A DNA stretch of 64,000 nucleotides, from contig NZ_JARKMY010000002.1 of NCBI RefSeq assembly GCF_029360725.1, forward strand, positions 930,001-994,000, in the 5' to 3' direction. Position 1 is the stretch's first letter, and each line of letters begins with the position of its first letter. The position numbers and the translations under genes were made by a program. Positions 17,449-27,379 of this stretch are shown piece after piece. Source of the stretch: Chryseolinea sp. H1M3-3 (lineage in GTDB: Bacteria > Bacteroidota > Bacteroidia > Cytophagales > Cyclobacteriaceae). The notes beneath the pieces were generated by a model. That model was given only the letters and a program-made list of their open reading frames with translations. It had not been told where the DNA came from and did not search any database.

Positions 17449-17612
17449 GATAAATTGAATATTAAAGTGTACCTGTTGATAAAAAATCGGTCACAGCACG
17501 CCAGCGCTATAGGCATGACGCACCGGCGTTACTGCGACCATTAAAAAGAAGAGTACTTCGCTTTCTTGGAAGTGGCTTCTATACATTCCCAGTATAAAAA
17601 AATGTGTGATTA

Positions 17613-18021
17613 TTATAAATGATAATGTCCTACCGCTTCTGGTTGATAGATAACCTTTTCGATCTTAAATTGCCCAACGCCGGCCGGGATTTTCCAGGAA
17701 ACGATATCGCCTGCCCTTGAGCCAAGCAGCGCGATACCAATAGTAGAAAAGCCTGAAACCTTATTTGCAATATTATTGGTGAGGGTACGTAACGGTAATT
17801 TCGATTTTTCTTCCGCTGACTATTTCTTTCAAACAAGCTCGTGAATTCATGGTGATGATATCGCCGGAGATATTCTCTGGTGGAAGCATCCGCGCTTCTT
17901 TCAGATTATTTAATAGCCTGTCAACTGAATCAGCAAGTTTATTTTTCGTGGCGATCGACGTGATGAGCCCCATAATCCGTTCATAATCCTTAATTGTAAT
18001 AAACATTGCCTTATCCATCAT
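17613..18021 (-). pseudogene. Frameshifted GreA/GreB-like (Rnk-type) gene
   Basis: The first part (18021 to 17773) encodes an N-terminal coiled segment plus CLKEIVSGRKIEITVTYPH and then hits TAA. In the next frame the family continues as ANKVSGFSTIGIALLGSRAGD, followed by IVSWKIPAGVGQFKIEKVIY, ending at 17613. Together they form a normal ~135-residue nucleoside-diphosphate-kinase-regulator/GreA-C domain protein, so one extra base (or two lost) near 17775-17790 broke it. A sequencing error or a programmed +1 shift is possible but not supported by a known slippery site. Such proteins bind RNA polymerase or regulate nucleotide kinases. Confidence 0.8.
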
Positions 18022-18210
18022 GCTTTGTACGTTTAAATATTTTATTTGTGAGCACTATCTGTGCCAGATAATACCCCCGTTGTTACTTTTTAAGACGGAT
18101 TGCACATGATAAAATTGTACCAAATCTACTCACTGGGGTGAAATGCTCCGGTGAAGGAAATTTTTTTTTTAATGAAAATGAATATCCAAGATAGATGCGC
18201 TTGCCTTTTG

Positions 18211-20526
18211 TTATTTCGTCGCGGCGCTAGGGATGGGCAAAGTAAAAATAAACGTACTACCTTTTTCGAATTCGCTCTCTACCCATATTTTTCCTTGATG
18301 CTTGTCAACGAAGTCCTTACAAATATCCAAGCCGAGTCCGGTGCCCCGTTCTCCTTTTGTTCCGTAGGTTGTAAAATTTGAGGTTTTATCAAATAACTTT
18401 TCAAGGTTTTCTTTTTTGATACCCATACCGTGGTCTTTTACAGAAATCTCGAGCATATTATTTTTCTTTTTTGCTTCAATGATTACATGATTACCGGGTT
18501 TAGAAAATTTAATGGCGTTCGAAAGCAAATTCCGGAGAATGGTTCTGATCATTGGTTTATCGCCATAACCGGTAATTGAATTATCGCCAATGTTTAGGTA
18601 GATCGAAATATTTTTTTGCTTTGCCATTTCTGTGAGACTATTAGTAACGATAGTAGCTTCCTCTTTTATTTGAAAGTGGGTAGGTTCAAAGGAAATTTTG
18701 TCTAACTGGCTACCCGCCCACAAAAGGAGGTCATCTAATAAACTATGTACATTTGAAACACTGGTGTGCAAATGCGCGAGGTATTTCGGGACGTCTTCTA
18801 CTGGCACATCGCTTCGAAGAAGATTGAGAAGTCCAAGACAATTTCCAATGGGACCCCGTAAATCATGACTGATGATGGAGAATAGTTTATTTTTCTGTTG
18901 ATTAAGCTCTTCAAGAAGGTGAAGTGTGTTTGCACGTTCCGTGATATCACGGGAAACCGTTTGAAGCATTGTTACCTTACCATTGATATCTTTGATCGCT
19001 TTGGTGTTTGTTGAAAACCAAATGTATTGACCATTCTTCTTTTGAATGCGATATTCAATACTTGGTACATCTTCGCCTTCTTTTGCTTTGCTGTGAGATT
19101 GATTTTGAATGGATAAAACGTCATCAGGATGAAATAATATGTATGGATTGGTTCCAATAAGTTCATCTGGTGTGTATCCTAAGATGTTGGTTACAGAAGG
19201 GCTTACATACTTATACGTTCCGTCGGGATCATGAAGCGCCACGAGATCCAGCATATTATTTGCCAGCAGGCGATAGCGCTCTTCGCTTGCCCGGAGCAAT
19301 TCTTCGGCATGTTTGCGTTCTGTGACATCCTGTTGCGTTCCAAAATGACCTAAAATGTTATTGTTATCATCCATAAAACAGATGTAGTCACCTTCAAACC
19401 ATATCTCAGATCCATCAAATTTTTTACTTGTCCGATTTATATGAATATGTTTTTGATCATACAATTGACGTAATATGGACTTGCCTGTTTCAAGGTCATT
19501 CTTGAAAAAATCTTTAAGCGTTCGATTTGTTAATTGTGTGTAAGTCGCACCGTACTGCTTAAGCAAGGCAGCATTAACTCGCGTAAAATGTAAATGGTTC
19601 AAGGCATAGTCGATCGCAACATCTTTATCTATCGTTTCGTCCCATTGTATTGGTTTATCGAACATCATAAAAAAGAAACCAGTTAATGCTTGTGTGAAAA
19701 ACAAATCCATTTGTTTACTATAAACTTTGAGCTGGTCTAACGCTGCTTGCAGATCCAATTCACTTCGTTTTTTCTCAGTGATGTCCTGAATGGTTATGAC
19801 CAGGCCATCGCCGTACTTTGACGCGTGAGCATTCACCCACCGAAATGTTTCGTTGTTATTAATATCATATTCAAGATCCAGATCGTTGCCTGTTTCAACA
19901 ACCTCACTAAATTTATCCCATAAGATCCATTGCTGGTTATCAAAACCACGAACGCTTTTATGGATTAAATCATCGGGGCTCTTCCCGATCAACTTTTCAG
20001 CCTGATGATTAGCCAATATCAATTCGAAATCAATAATGTACCCATTGGTGTTTCTTATCGCCTGTAAAACAATAAATGAATTAAATGCATTTTGCAGAAC
20101 ACCTTGCAATAAAAGTTCACTTTCCTTCTTTGCAGTGATCTCTCTTATGACACAGAGGTATTTTGTGATTTTTTCAGTGTCTTCATGGATAGGGGAGAAC
20201 ACGGCGGTGAACCAATTGTACCGACCATTCAATAAGATGTTGTAGTCAAAAGTATATTTGGTTTCACCATTTTTTAATGCTTGTAATGCTTGGTCGATTT
20301 TTGAACTTACGTTGTCCGGTAAGATTTCTTTATTGTTCCTGCCCAGAAATTGTTCCCTGGGTTTATACAGCCACTCTGAATTTTCGTCTTTGAGATAGTC
20401 GAGAATAACACCATCTCCATCAAATACAAATATCAAATCACTAAATGCATTGAGAATTGAATGCAGGTATGTCTCTGGATGCTTTGCATTTGTCATTGAC
20501 TTGAACTTTAGGTTCGGCAATATCAA
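18211..20526 (-). CDS. Cytoplasmic four-PAS sensor histidine kinase
   Basis: 771 residues with no membrane helix, so it senses an internal signal. There are four PAS modules: about 20-140, 145-265, 285-410 and 420-535, the last two followed by PAC-type ends (GTQQDVTERKHAEE, TVSRDITERA). The phosphoacceptor His is at ~554 in FSIISHDLRGPIGN; N, G1 and G2 boxes (LLSNAIKFSK, DHGMGI, GTGLGL) complete the HATPase. No response regulator gene is adjacent, so it is an orphan kinase. An alternative Met start is at 20496. Its ligand is unknown. Confidence 0.92.
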   Translation of the reverse strand: MILPNLKFKSMTNAKHPETYLHSILNAFSDLIFVFDGDGVILDYLKDENSEWLYKPREQFLGRNNKEILPDNVSSKIDQALQALKNGETKYTFDYNILLNGRYNWFTAVFSPIHEDTEKITKYLCVIREITAKKESELLLQGVLQNAFNSFIVLQAIRNTNGYIIDFELILANHQAEKLIGKSPDDLIHKSVRGFDNQQWILWDKFSEVVETGNDLDLEYDINNNETFRWVNAHASKYGDGLVITIQDITEKKRSELDLQAALDQLKVYSKQMDLFFTQALTGFFFMMFDKPIQWDETIDKDVAIDYALNHLHFTRVNAALLKQYGATYTQLTNRTLKDFFKNDLETGKSILRQLYDQKHIHINRTSKKFDGSEIWFEGDYICFMDDNNNILGHFGTQQDVTERKHAEELLRASEERYRLLANNMLDLVALHDPDGTYKYVSPSVTNILGYTPDELIGTNPYILFHPDDVLSIQNQSHSKAKEGEDVPSIEYRIQKKNGQYIWFSTNTKAIKDINGKVTMLQTVSRDITERANTLHLLEELNQQKNKLFSIISHDLRGPIGNCLGLLNLLRSDVPVEDVPKYLAHLHTSVSNVHSLLDDLLLWAGSQLDKISFEPTHFQIKEEATIVTNSLTEMAKQKNISIYLNIGDNSITGYGDKPMIRTILRNLLSNAIKFSKPGNHVIIEAKKKNNMLEISVKDHGMGIKKENLEKLFDKTSNFTTYGTKGERGTGLGLDICKDFVDKHQGKIWVESEFEKGSTFIFTLPIPSAATK

Positions 20527-20684
20527 TCTGCATAATCGCTTTGTCAGTTGAAATGAGATTTATCAGTACGATATATGAGCTAAATCAAGCTGCCAGGGTT
20601 TTCGTACATGAGCTCCGGGGAGGAGCTACCGGGTGCAAGCTTCAATCTGTCCTTTTGAGGTATTTTTTTGATAACAAAAGCAAT

Positions 20685-21074
20685 TCAAGCCTTAGGAAGA
20701 AAAAATGCAAGAATCAAAATGAGGCATGCGGAAATTCCCATTGCAGGTTGTAGCCATGAAACATAACCAATAATGGCAACCTGTAAGATGATCCATGCCA
20801 GGAGAATGAAGCCGCAGATCAAAGCGGCAACCCGTGAATAAGTTTTTCTTCTGAACACAGCGATGGATGTAAAAAAGAAGTAGACGCCAATACAAACAAA
20901 TAAAAATAAGCTAGGAATGAAGTATGTTTTGAACGGTCCGTCGTCCAACCATTCTCCTGGAACGTTTTCTGCTCCAGCCATACCGTAGTATCCACCGCCC
21001 AGTGCATTAAGTGCAATGATAAGCAGTAGCAAGCTAAGGCTATAGCGGATGATATTGTTACCGGTTTCAGTCAT
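20685..21074 (-). CDS. Four-helix membrane protein of unknown function
   Basis: 129 residues with about four hydrophobic helices (LSLLLLIIALNALGG, FIPSLFLFVCIGVYFFF, VAALICGFILLAW, AMGISACLILILAFFL). No named family is recognised. Its ATG overlaps the stop of the upstream lipoprotein-like gene by 4 bp (ATGA), so the two are translated together and may act as a pair in the envelope. Confidence 0.65.
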   Translation of the reverse strand: MTETGNNIIRYSLSLLLLIIALNALGGGYYGMAGAENVPGEWLDDGPFKTYFIPSLFLFVCIGVYFFFTSIAVFRRKTYSRVAALICGFILLAWIILQVAIIGYVSWLQPAMGISACLILILAFFLPKA

Positions 21075-21376
21075 GGTCGCCTTTTAGCATTTCTGCCGCC
21101 ACCGCCAAACAGGATTCCAGCGCCGAGCACAAAACCGAAATCATACCATCCACCGTTATTATTTACGCCATACATAGCAACATCATCGCTGAAAAGGCTG
21201 ATGACAAAACTGAATGGGGCAATAACGCCATGCCATAAGCCAAACCAAAATCCATAAGGCTCATCGTTAACGCATTCTTCTATCGGTGTAACGTGGGCGC
21301 AGCTTGCGATGGTTAGCAAGATCGCTACCGCCGCTAACGCAATAGCAGTTTTTCGAAATGTCTTTGACGCTTTCAT
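21071..21376 (-). CDS. Small predicted lipoprotein/membrane protein
   Basis: 101 residues with a lipoprotein signal (AIALAAVAILLTIASC; Cys at ~26). Then come HVTPIEEC, a hydrophobic stretch (FWFGLWHGVIAPFSFVISLF), a short loop with NNNGGWYDFG, and a Gly-rich end (GILFGGGG). No function is recognised, although I recall similar small proteins next to other membrane genes in Bacteroidota. First gene of a two-gene operon with the four-helix protein. Confidence 0.65.
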   Translation of the reverse strand: MKASKTFRKTAIALAAVAILLTIASCAHVTPIEECVNDEPYGFWFGLWHGVIAPFSFVISLFSDDVAMYGVNNNGGWYDFGFVLGAGILFGGGGRNAKRRP

Positions 21377-21450
21377 GATTGTATATTGTTATCCAATACA
21401 ATATACATCAGTTGCCATTAAGACGCTATGGCAAGGAACAGCATCATATT

Positions 21451-21482
21451 AACTTCCGGAAGTTTTAGAATTTCCGGAAGTT
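21451..21482. promoter_or_regulatory. Tandem palindromes upstream of the lipoprotein operon
   Basis: A perfect 14-bp palindrome AACTTCCGGAAGTT (21451-21464) is repeated 18 bp downstream as AATTTCCGGAAGTT (21469-21482, one mismatch pair). They lie 75-106 bp upstream of the ATG at 21376 and behind the stop of the Gfo/Idh gene (21516). The spacing (close to two helical turns) suggests an operator for a dimeric regulator; a terminator is less likely because no T-run follows. Confidence 0.5.
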
Positions 21483-21515
21483 GTTAACGTGAATAAAGTA
21501 TGTTGAGTTTTATTT

Positions 21516-22643
21516 CTAGGACAATGTAAACGCCGGCAGTTTCATGATCGCTCCTCCTTGCTGGGCCGATTGATGAGCAAGCAATCCCACACAAGTAATG
21601 TTGGCGGACTGTGTTGCATTCGGATACGGATTTCGGTTTTGAATTAATGCCGAGAGAAATTCATGCACCAAATGCGGATGAGAGCCACCATGGCCTGCAC
21701 CTTGTGTAAATGAAAGATGCTGATGTTCGTCTGAATCATAGACGCCCTTTGTCGTGAACCGTTGGATGGGCTCTGGCAAAAACTTTGCATAATCCGGACA
21801 TTCTACTTCTTCCGGAATTTCAGGTTCGGGCCGCTTCGCCACATGCATGATCAATGGGTGTCCTTCGATTAACGGCCACTCTACCGATTTTTTGGATCCA
21901 TAGACTTCAAAACTTTCCCTGTATTGGCGCGCTACATCAAACAGTGAACGGTAAACATGTGCGCTCACATCCGAATTCCGGAGTTTGATATGCGCAGTCT
22001 CTACTGCGTAAGGCGAGTTATAATGCTTTTGTAAATCCTCCCGTATCGTTCCGGAACCAAAACATGAAACATACTCAGCCTCGGCCCGCAATAAACCTAA
22101 CACCGGTCCAACGCAGTGGGTGGCATAATGCATAGGAGGGAGCCCTGGCCAATAGTTGGGCCAGCCATCCATATCTTGCTGGTGACTTGCTTTCAGGAAT
22201 TGAATTTTTCCGAGCTCACCTTTTTCGTACAGTTCTTTCATGAAAAGAAATTCACGGGCATACACTACGGTCTCCATCATCATGTACGTGAGATTGTTTG
22301 CTTTCGTCAGTTTTACGATTTCCTCACATTCTGCTACCGTGGTTGCCATAGGTACCGTACAGGCTACATGTTTTCCGGCTTTTAATGCTTTGATCGATTG
22401 AATGGCGTGATCCGGGATGGGCGTGTTGATATGCACGGCATCGATGTCAGGATCTTTTAACAATTGATCGTAATCTGTAAATCTTTTTTCAATGTCGAAT
22501 GCATTTCCAATCTCATCGAGCTTTGATTTAGTCCGTTGACAAATCGCCATAAGATTGGCATTTGGATGTTTTTTATAAATGGGAATAAATTCGGCTCCGA
22601 AACCTAATCCAATAATGGCGACATTGATTTTTTTATTGCTCAT
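21516..22643 (-). CDS. Gfo/Idh/MocA-family oxidoreductase lacking the EKP motif
   Basis: 375 residues, full length for the family. The N-terminal NAD(P) motif GLGFGAEF and a C-terminal alpha/beta half are both present. The position that normally carries the catalytic Glu-Lys-Pro reads CTVPMATT, so the conserved Lys is missing. It is the third gene of an operon with the epimerase (3-bp gap) and, further upstream, the ThuA/PVC protein, so it probably oxidises or reduces a sugar or inositol derivative; loss of Lys may change or abolish hydride transfer. Confidence 0.85.
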   Translation of the reverse strand: MSNKKINVAIIGLGFGAEFIPIYKKHPNANLMAICQRTKSKLDEIGNAFDIEKRFTDYDQLLKDPDIDAVHINTPIPDHAIQSIKALKAGKHVACTVPMATTVAECEEIVKLTKANNLTYMMMETVVYAREFLFMKELYEKGELGKIQFLKASHQQDMDGWPNYWPGLPPMHYATHCVGPVLGLLRAEAEYVSCFGSGTIREDLQKHYNSPYAVETAHIKLRNSDVSAHVYRSLFDVARQYRESFEVYGSKKSVEWPLIEGHPLIMHVAKRPEPEIPEEVECPDYAKFLPEPIQRFTTKGVYDSDEHQHLSFTQGAGHGGSHPHLVHEFLSALIQNRNPYPNATQSANITCVGLLAHQSAQQGGAIMKLPAFTLS

Positions 22644-22646
22644 AGC

Positions 22647-23507
22647 TTAATTAGTTAAAAGTCGTTTTAGAAAAGAAAATCCCTGTGTTGCAAATTCATC
22701 CTGACTGGGCGCGAGGTTTTTCCAGATGCATACTGCTCCGGCAAGCTCTTTAACTTCCGGTGTGAAGCTTTCGATGGATACGACTCCATGATAATTGATG
22801 TTGGTCAAACCTTTTTTAAACGATACCCAGGGCGTTAAACCTGTGCCAGGTATGCCGCGGTAATTTTCCGAAACCTGGACATGGATCAGTTTATCACCCA
22901 CAGATGTGATCGCTTTTTCCAGATCCTGTTCTTCGATGGTCATGTGAAAGCCGTCGAGTAGAACTTTTGCGGACGGATGATTGACGTCGTTTACAAGCCG
23001 CATGACGTCTTCGGCGGTGTTGATTAAGTCCGATTCAAACCGGTTCAAGGGCTCAAGGGCAACACTCAGATCCCGGTCGCCGGCCAGCTTGCAAACCTTA
23101 TGAATATTTCCTACGGCGCGATCCCACTCGATTTTTTTCTGTTCAGGTGAAATCATTCTTGCCTTGCCAACAGCAGAGTACATGGGACCGGCAAGAAATT
23201 TTGCATCCCATTCATTACAAAGATCGAAGCATTCACGAATATATTTGAAACATACTTCATGTACTGCTGGATCATCGTTCGTCAGATCGCGTGTTGGACC
23301 AAAGGCACCACACACTACTGGTTTAAGTCCATTGGCCTGCAGTGCTTCCTTCACCTTTCTGCCATCAATTTTTTCGGGATACTCCACCGGAATTTCTACT
23401 GCATCATATCCCATCGATTTAATTTTCGGAAATAACGATATGGTTTCCGTTGTGAAAGGAGAGGTCCATAACCATGTACTCACTCCCAACTTAATGTTCA
23501 GGCTCAC
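22647..23507 (-). CDS. Sugar epimerase/isomerase (D-tagatose 3-epimerase-like TIM barrel)
   Basis: 286 residues if the GTG at 23507 is the start (VSLNIKLGVSTWLW; family members begin close to GVSTWLW). An ATG at 23579 would add 24 residues that look unrelated. TIM-barrel metal ligands are seen in ALEPLNRFESD (Glu), VLLDGFHMTIEEQ (Asp/His), HVQVSENYRGIPG and VSIESF (Glu), the arrangement of ketose 3-epimerases and related enzymes. It is in one operon with the Gfo/Idh gene. Substrate unknown, probably a keto-sugar or its acid. Confidence 0.85.
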   Translation of the reverse strand: MSLNIKLGVSTWLWTSPFTTETISLFPKIKSMGYDAVEIPVEYPEKIDGRKVKEALQANGLKPVVCGAFGPTRDLTNDDPAVHEVCFKYIRECFDLCNEWDAKFLAGPMYSAVGKARMISPEQKKIEWDRAVGNIHKVCKLAGDRDLSVALEPLNRFESDLINTAEDVMRLVNDVNHPSAKVLLDGFHMTIEEQDLEKAITSVGDKLIHVQVSENYRGIPGTGLTPWVSFKKGLTNINYHGVVSIESFTPEVKELAGAVCIWKNLAPSQDEFATQGFSFLKRLLTN

Positions 23508-23708
23508 TGATGATTGTTTACTTAGTAAATAGAATTTTGCTTTCGAAGCATATACACGGTGCAAAGGCGTAATGAGCACAAAGTTTCGAAACGAATTGTT
23601 TTACATACTTTGCTGACTGCATCAACCTACAGCGGCTCACAGAAAAACTATTTATAATAATTTTTTGCACCGCTTCGCCTTTGCGTATTATGAATTTGTT
23701 AATGTCCC

Positions 23709-26700
23709 TCACAACGCCGTTTTCTTCGCCACCACTTTCATCACACCATTCATGATGGACCAGTGTCCAGGGAAGGTACAAACAAACGGGTACTCACCTT
23801 CTTTCGTGGGAGCGATGAAATTTAATTTCACCGTCTGCTGCGGGTTCACCAGTTTCGTGGAGAAAAGTACTTCGGGTATTGCGGGTACATAATTCATCTC
23901 GGCGCCATTTGGTTGCGAGGCTAATTTATCAGCCGCAGCTCCCACTGTTTTTAATGCACCAATTTGTGTGATCACGAGGTTGTGTTGCATGAAGTCGGGA
24001 TTTTCAAAGACGATCTCAACAGGTTTTCCTGCTTCTACCGTAAATGTTTTAATATCATACTTCATTTCATTTTTGATTACTCCGATCTTGATAACCGTAG
24101 CCTGACCGCTTGTAGTCGCGGCTACGGGTTCTTCCACGGCTGCAGGATTTAAATAAGTGTTCATGAATACTTCGGCGAGTGTTTTGTTTCCAAATACATC
24201 TCTCGGATTATATTCCTTTTCAACTTCATATCTCCATGGTCCGGCAAGGGATATTTTCTTGCCACTGACATCCAGAAAAAGTTCTTCTTCCTTACCATAC
24301 AATCCACCGTTACCACCAAAATCTTCAACGCGTATGGCGATAATATTTTTTCCAGCCTTCAATGTCCGGGCGGGTATTTCATAAAGCCTTTTTTCATTGC
24401 GCTTCCTTTCAATGCTACCGACCTTTACACCGTTTACATACGTGACATCCGAATCATCTACCGGACCTAGCGAGAGGGTTGCCTTCTTCCCGGCAGCGTT
24501 AGCAGGTAGTTCAACCGTATGACGAAACCACACCATGCCATCGATATTCAATCCCGCTTTTTCAAAATTTTGTGGTAGGTCCATTGGTTTCCAGGAGGCA
24601 TCATCCCATTCAACAGCTTCCCGCTTTTTGATTTCTTCTGCTTCAATCTTATATCCAGGATTCGCCTTCATGAAGGCATCCATAAAACCTTTATTATGTT
24701 GACCCGCCGATGCATAGACAGCTTTTGCTAACCAATGGTCGGCATTTACACTTTCTTCGAGACTCATCTTAAATAAGATTTCGCCTAGCGCTGCCGAAGG
24801 AGAGATTTCCATCAGCGATACGATGGCAGCCAGGCGTGTATTGGGGTCTGGATCCTGGAGGATGTTTGATTTAATCACAACATCGTCAGACAAGCTGGAT
24901 TTTGATAGAATCTGGATGGCCGCTTTCCGCACGCCGGGCGATTTGTGTTTTAAAGCACCGACGACTACCGCTTCGGCTTGATCATCTTTTGTCAGCGCAC
25001 CTAAACCATCAATCGTCCATAGGGCATGCGTTGCGGCATGATTGTAACCGAATTCATCAACCTGGTCCTTTTTGACGAGGTCATAGAGATCCGGTAATAC
25101 ATCCTGATTACCTCTTTCTACCAGCAAGCGCTGCGCGGTTAATCGCCAGAAAAGATTATCGTTCTTAAAAGCTTTTATCAAATCATCCGGTTCATCTTTA
25201 CTTAGGGTAATCCGATCAACGCTTTTCGCTTCCTGACTTACAACTCTCCAGATACGTCCATGCGTTTTGTCGCGCAAGGGATTTTCATATGCATTTCCTT
25301 TTCCGTTCACAGCAGCATAACCACCGCGTTCAGGTGTAGGCGTAGGGTTATGCTGGACGATAAAGTTATACCAATCCAAAACCCAAACCGCTCCGTCGGG
25401 TCCTACCTTCGCTTCCACAGGAGATACCCACTCATCAGCGCTGGCAAATAAATTCCAACTGTCTTTCTCAATAAATCCCGCCCCTTCCTTCTCGAGTCGT
25501 GCCATGTGCACCAGGTGTCCCGTTGGCTCACAGACAAATGCTACCTGGTTCCAGTATTTTTTAGGAAAGGCGCGCGCCGTATAAAAGTTGTGCCCTGCAG
25601 CAGCGGTGAAACCTCCAAACACATCTACCTGTCTCACATTTTGTGTGATGGGATGCATGGCGTAGTGACCATCGAGCTTAATACTACCCGTGAATTGAAC
25701 GCCTTTGACATGGTCGACCACCTTGTTAGGAATGGCCATGAAAACGCTATGGGTATTGTTCGCGGTGGAGGCAAAGACATCATTGTTTTCCGTGAAGCCC
25801 AGTCCCCATGTATTGTTCGATGTGGAGGTCATAAATTCAAAGCTTGATACATCGGGTTTAAAACGATACACACCTTGTTTGTAGACCCTGTTTTCTCCGG
25901 CGATCGTTCCTTCGAAGCCCGAATATCCTACCGTACCCCAGATTTGATTATCGAATCCATATTTTAAGTTCGATGGTCCCGCGTGTGTATCAAACGTTCC
26001 CCAACCATCGATGATGATTTTTTTTACATCCGCTACATCGTCGCCATCGGTGTCTTTCAAAAAGATGAAGTGCGGCGCTTGTGAAATAATGATTCCCCCA
26101 TTTGCAAAAACGATGCTGGTAGGGATGTTCAGATTTTCGGCGAACACCTTGAAGTTATCAGCCTTGCCATCGCCATCAGTGTCTTCGCATATCTTGATGC
26201 GGTCATCACCGGCACCTTTGTCGTCGCGAACGCTATTCGGATAATCTACTGTTTCGACCACCCACAATCGTCCCTTTTCATCCCACTCCATGGCTATGGG
26301 ATTGATGATGTCGGGTTCCGAAGCAAACAACTCCAGGTCAAACCCTACGGGTATCTGAATTAATTTTTTGGATTCTTCCGGCGATAGCGGTTCCTGAAAC
26401 TTCGGCGCTGGATCACGCTTTTCGTAATTGGGAATGTTCTCTTCATCACGATAGACAAGCTTTGGCATTTCATTTTTGAAAGTCTCCCAATCTTTTTTTG
26501 CATCATCGCCAACGGCCCAAAGAATCCCTTCTTTGATCAGTTGGTGAAAGCCCGGATTGTTCCAGGTACGTTCGTCATGACCATAAGCAGTATAAAAAAC
26601 CCTTCCTTTGCCATGCTCTTTTATCCAAGTCCAGGGTTCGTGATGATCTTCTTCCACGCGCTCCATCAACACCGTTATGTCCTTCGCGATTTTGTCGTGT

Positions 26701-27209
26701 ACATACGTTTCATCCCATGTTGAAAACTCATTCAATGATTTTACAATAGGATGATCTTTCTTTATGATTTTCGCTACAAAAGTATCGGTCTTGTGTTTTA
26801 AAAACTGACCACCTACCAGACTGATATATTCCGGGGAATTCTGAAAGCAGAAGCTAGCGCAATGCACCGGAATAAATCCTCTGCCTTTCTCAACAAAACC
26901 AAGCAAAGCTTTTTCTTGTTCAGGCGTAATTTTTTCGTGGTTTGCATAGATCATCAGGCCATCATACTTGTTTAAGTTGTCTGCGTTTAGGTCATCAGGA
27001 TTATCGGTGTAGGTAAAATGAATTCCTTCTTTCGAAAGGTTAGAAGCGAGCATTGGCATATAGGCTGCCGCGTTGTGATGCTCACTATTATGCCCTAAAA
27101 AAAGAATCTCTAAACTGCGTGGCCCACTCCGTATTTTCGACTTCGAGCTATCACATGAAAGGAGAAAGCCACTTAGAAAGAGGACGATGCTTAAATTGAG
27201 AAATCGCAT
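23709..27209 (-). CDS. ThuA + PVC-type dehydrogenase + HEAT + azurin-like lipoprotein
   Basis: 1166 residues from the ATG at 27209 (LSIVLFLSGFLLSC, a lipoprotein signal; the open frame to 27452 overlaps the AraC gene and is spurious). Domains in order: ThuA (~33-240), PVC/GDL-like beta-propeller dehydrogenase (~290-660), HEAT-like helical repeats (~680-840), a sugar-binding/GH2-like beta-sandwich (~880-1020), and a type 1 copper domain (~1045-1160). The copper domain keeps azurin ligands: His in MQHN, then C-TFPGH-WSIM (Cys, His, Met). No CxxCH haem motif is present, so the copper domain may replace the usual cytochrome as electron acceptor. First gene of the operon. Confidence 0.85.
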   Translation of the reverse strand: MRFLNLSIVLFLSGFLLSCDSSKSKIRSGPRSLEILFLGHNSEHHNAAAYMPMLASNLSKEGIHFTYTDNPDDLNADNLNKYDGLMIYANHEKITPEQEKALLGFVEKGRGFIPVHCASFCFQNSPEYISLVGGQFLKHKTDTFVAKIIKKDHPIVKSLNEFSTWDETYVHDKIAKDITVLMERVEEDHHEPWTWIKEHGKGRVFYTAYGHDERTWNNPGFHQLIKEGILWAVGDDAKKDWETFKNEMPKLVYRDEENIPNYEKRDPAPKFQEPLSPEESKKLIQIPVGFDLELFASEPDIINPIAMEWDEKGRLWVVETVDYPNSVRDDKGAGDDRIKICEDTDGDGKADNFKVFAENLNIPTSIVFANGGIIISQAPHFIFLKDTDGDDVADVKKIIIDGWGTFDTHAGPSNLKYGFDNQIWGTVGYSGFEGTIAGENRVYKQGVYRFKPDVSSFEFMTSTSNNTWGLGFTENNDVFASTANNTHSVFMAIPNKVVDHVKGVQFTGSIKLDGHYAMHPITQNVRQVDVFGGFTAAAGHNFYTARAFPKKYWNQVAFVCEPTGHLVHMARLEKEGAGFIEKDSWNLFASADEWVSPVEAKVGPDGAVWVLDWYNFIVQHNPTPTPERGGYAAVNGKGNAYENPLRDKTHGRIWRVVSQEAKSVDRITLSKDEPDDLIKAFKNDNLFWRLTAQRLLVERGNQDVLPDLYDLVKKDQVDEFGYNHAATHALWTIDGLGALTKDDQAEAVVVGALKHKSPGVRKAAIQILSKSSLSDDVVIKSNILQDPDPNTRLAAIVSLMEISPSAALGEILFKMSLEESVNADHWLAKAVYASAGQHNKGFMDAFMKANPGYKIEAEEIKKREAVEWDDASWKPMDLPQNFEKAGLNIDGMVWFRHTVELPANAAGKKATLSLGPVDDSDVTYVNGVKVGSIERKRNEKRLYEIPARTLKAGKNIIAIRVEDFGGNGGLYGKEEELFLDVSGKKISLAGPWRYEVEKEYNPRDVFGNKTLAEVFMNTYLNPAAVEEPVAATTSGQATVIKIGVIKNEMKYDIKTFTVEAGKPVEIVFENPDFMQHNLVITQIGALKTVGAAADKLASQPNGAEMNYVPAIPEVLFSTKLVNPQQTVKLNFIAPTKEGEYPFVCTFPGHWSIMNGVMKVVAKKTAL

Positions 27210-27379
27210 AGTGTGGTTGATTTGAGCAACTAAATTCTTGTATAATTTATGCAATCGTTTACTGTTTTTTATCCAATAATGACTGTATTTTGTCATGAGA
27301 ATCGAAATCCGGCCATTTTTTATGATAAAAAAAGGTATAGATGGCTGATTTTGGTGTCGATAGTTGATAATTTTTGACC

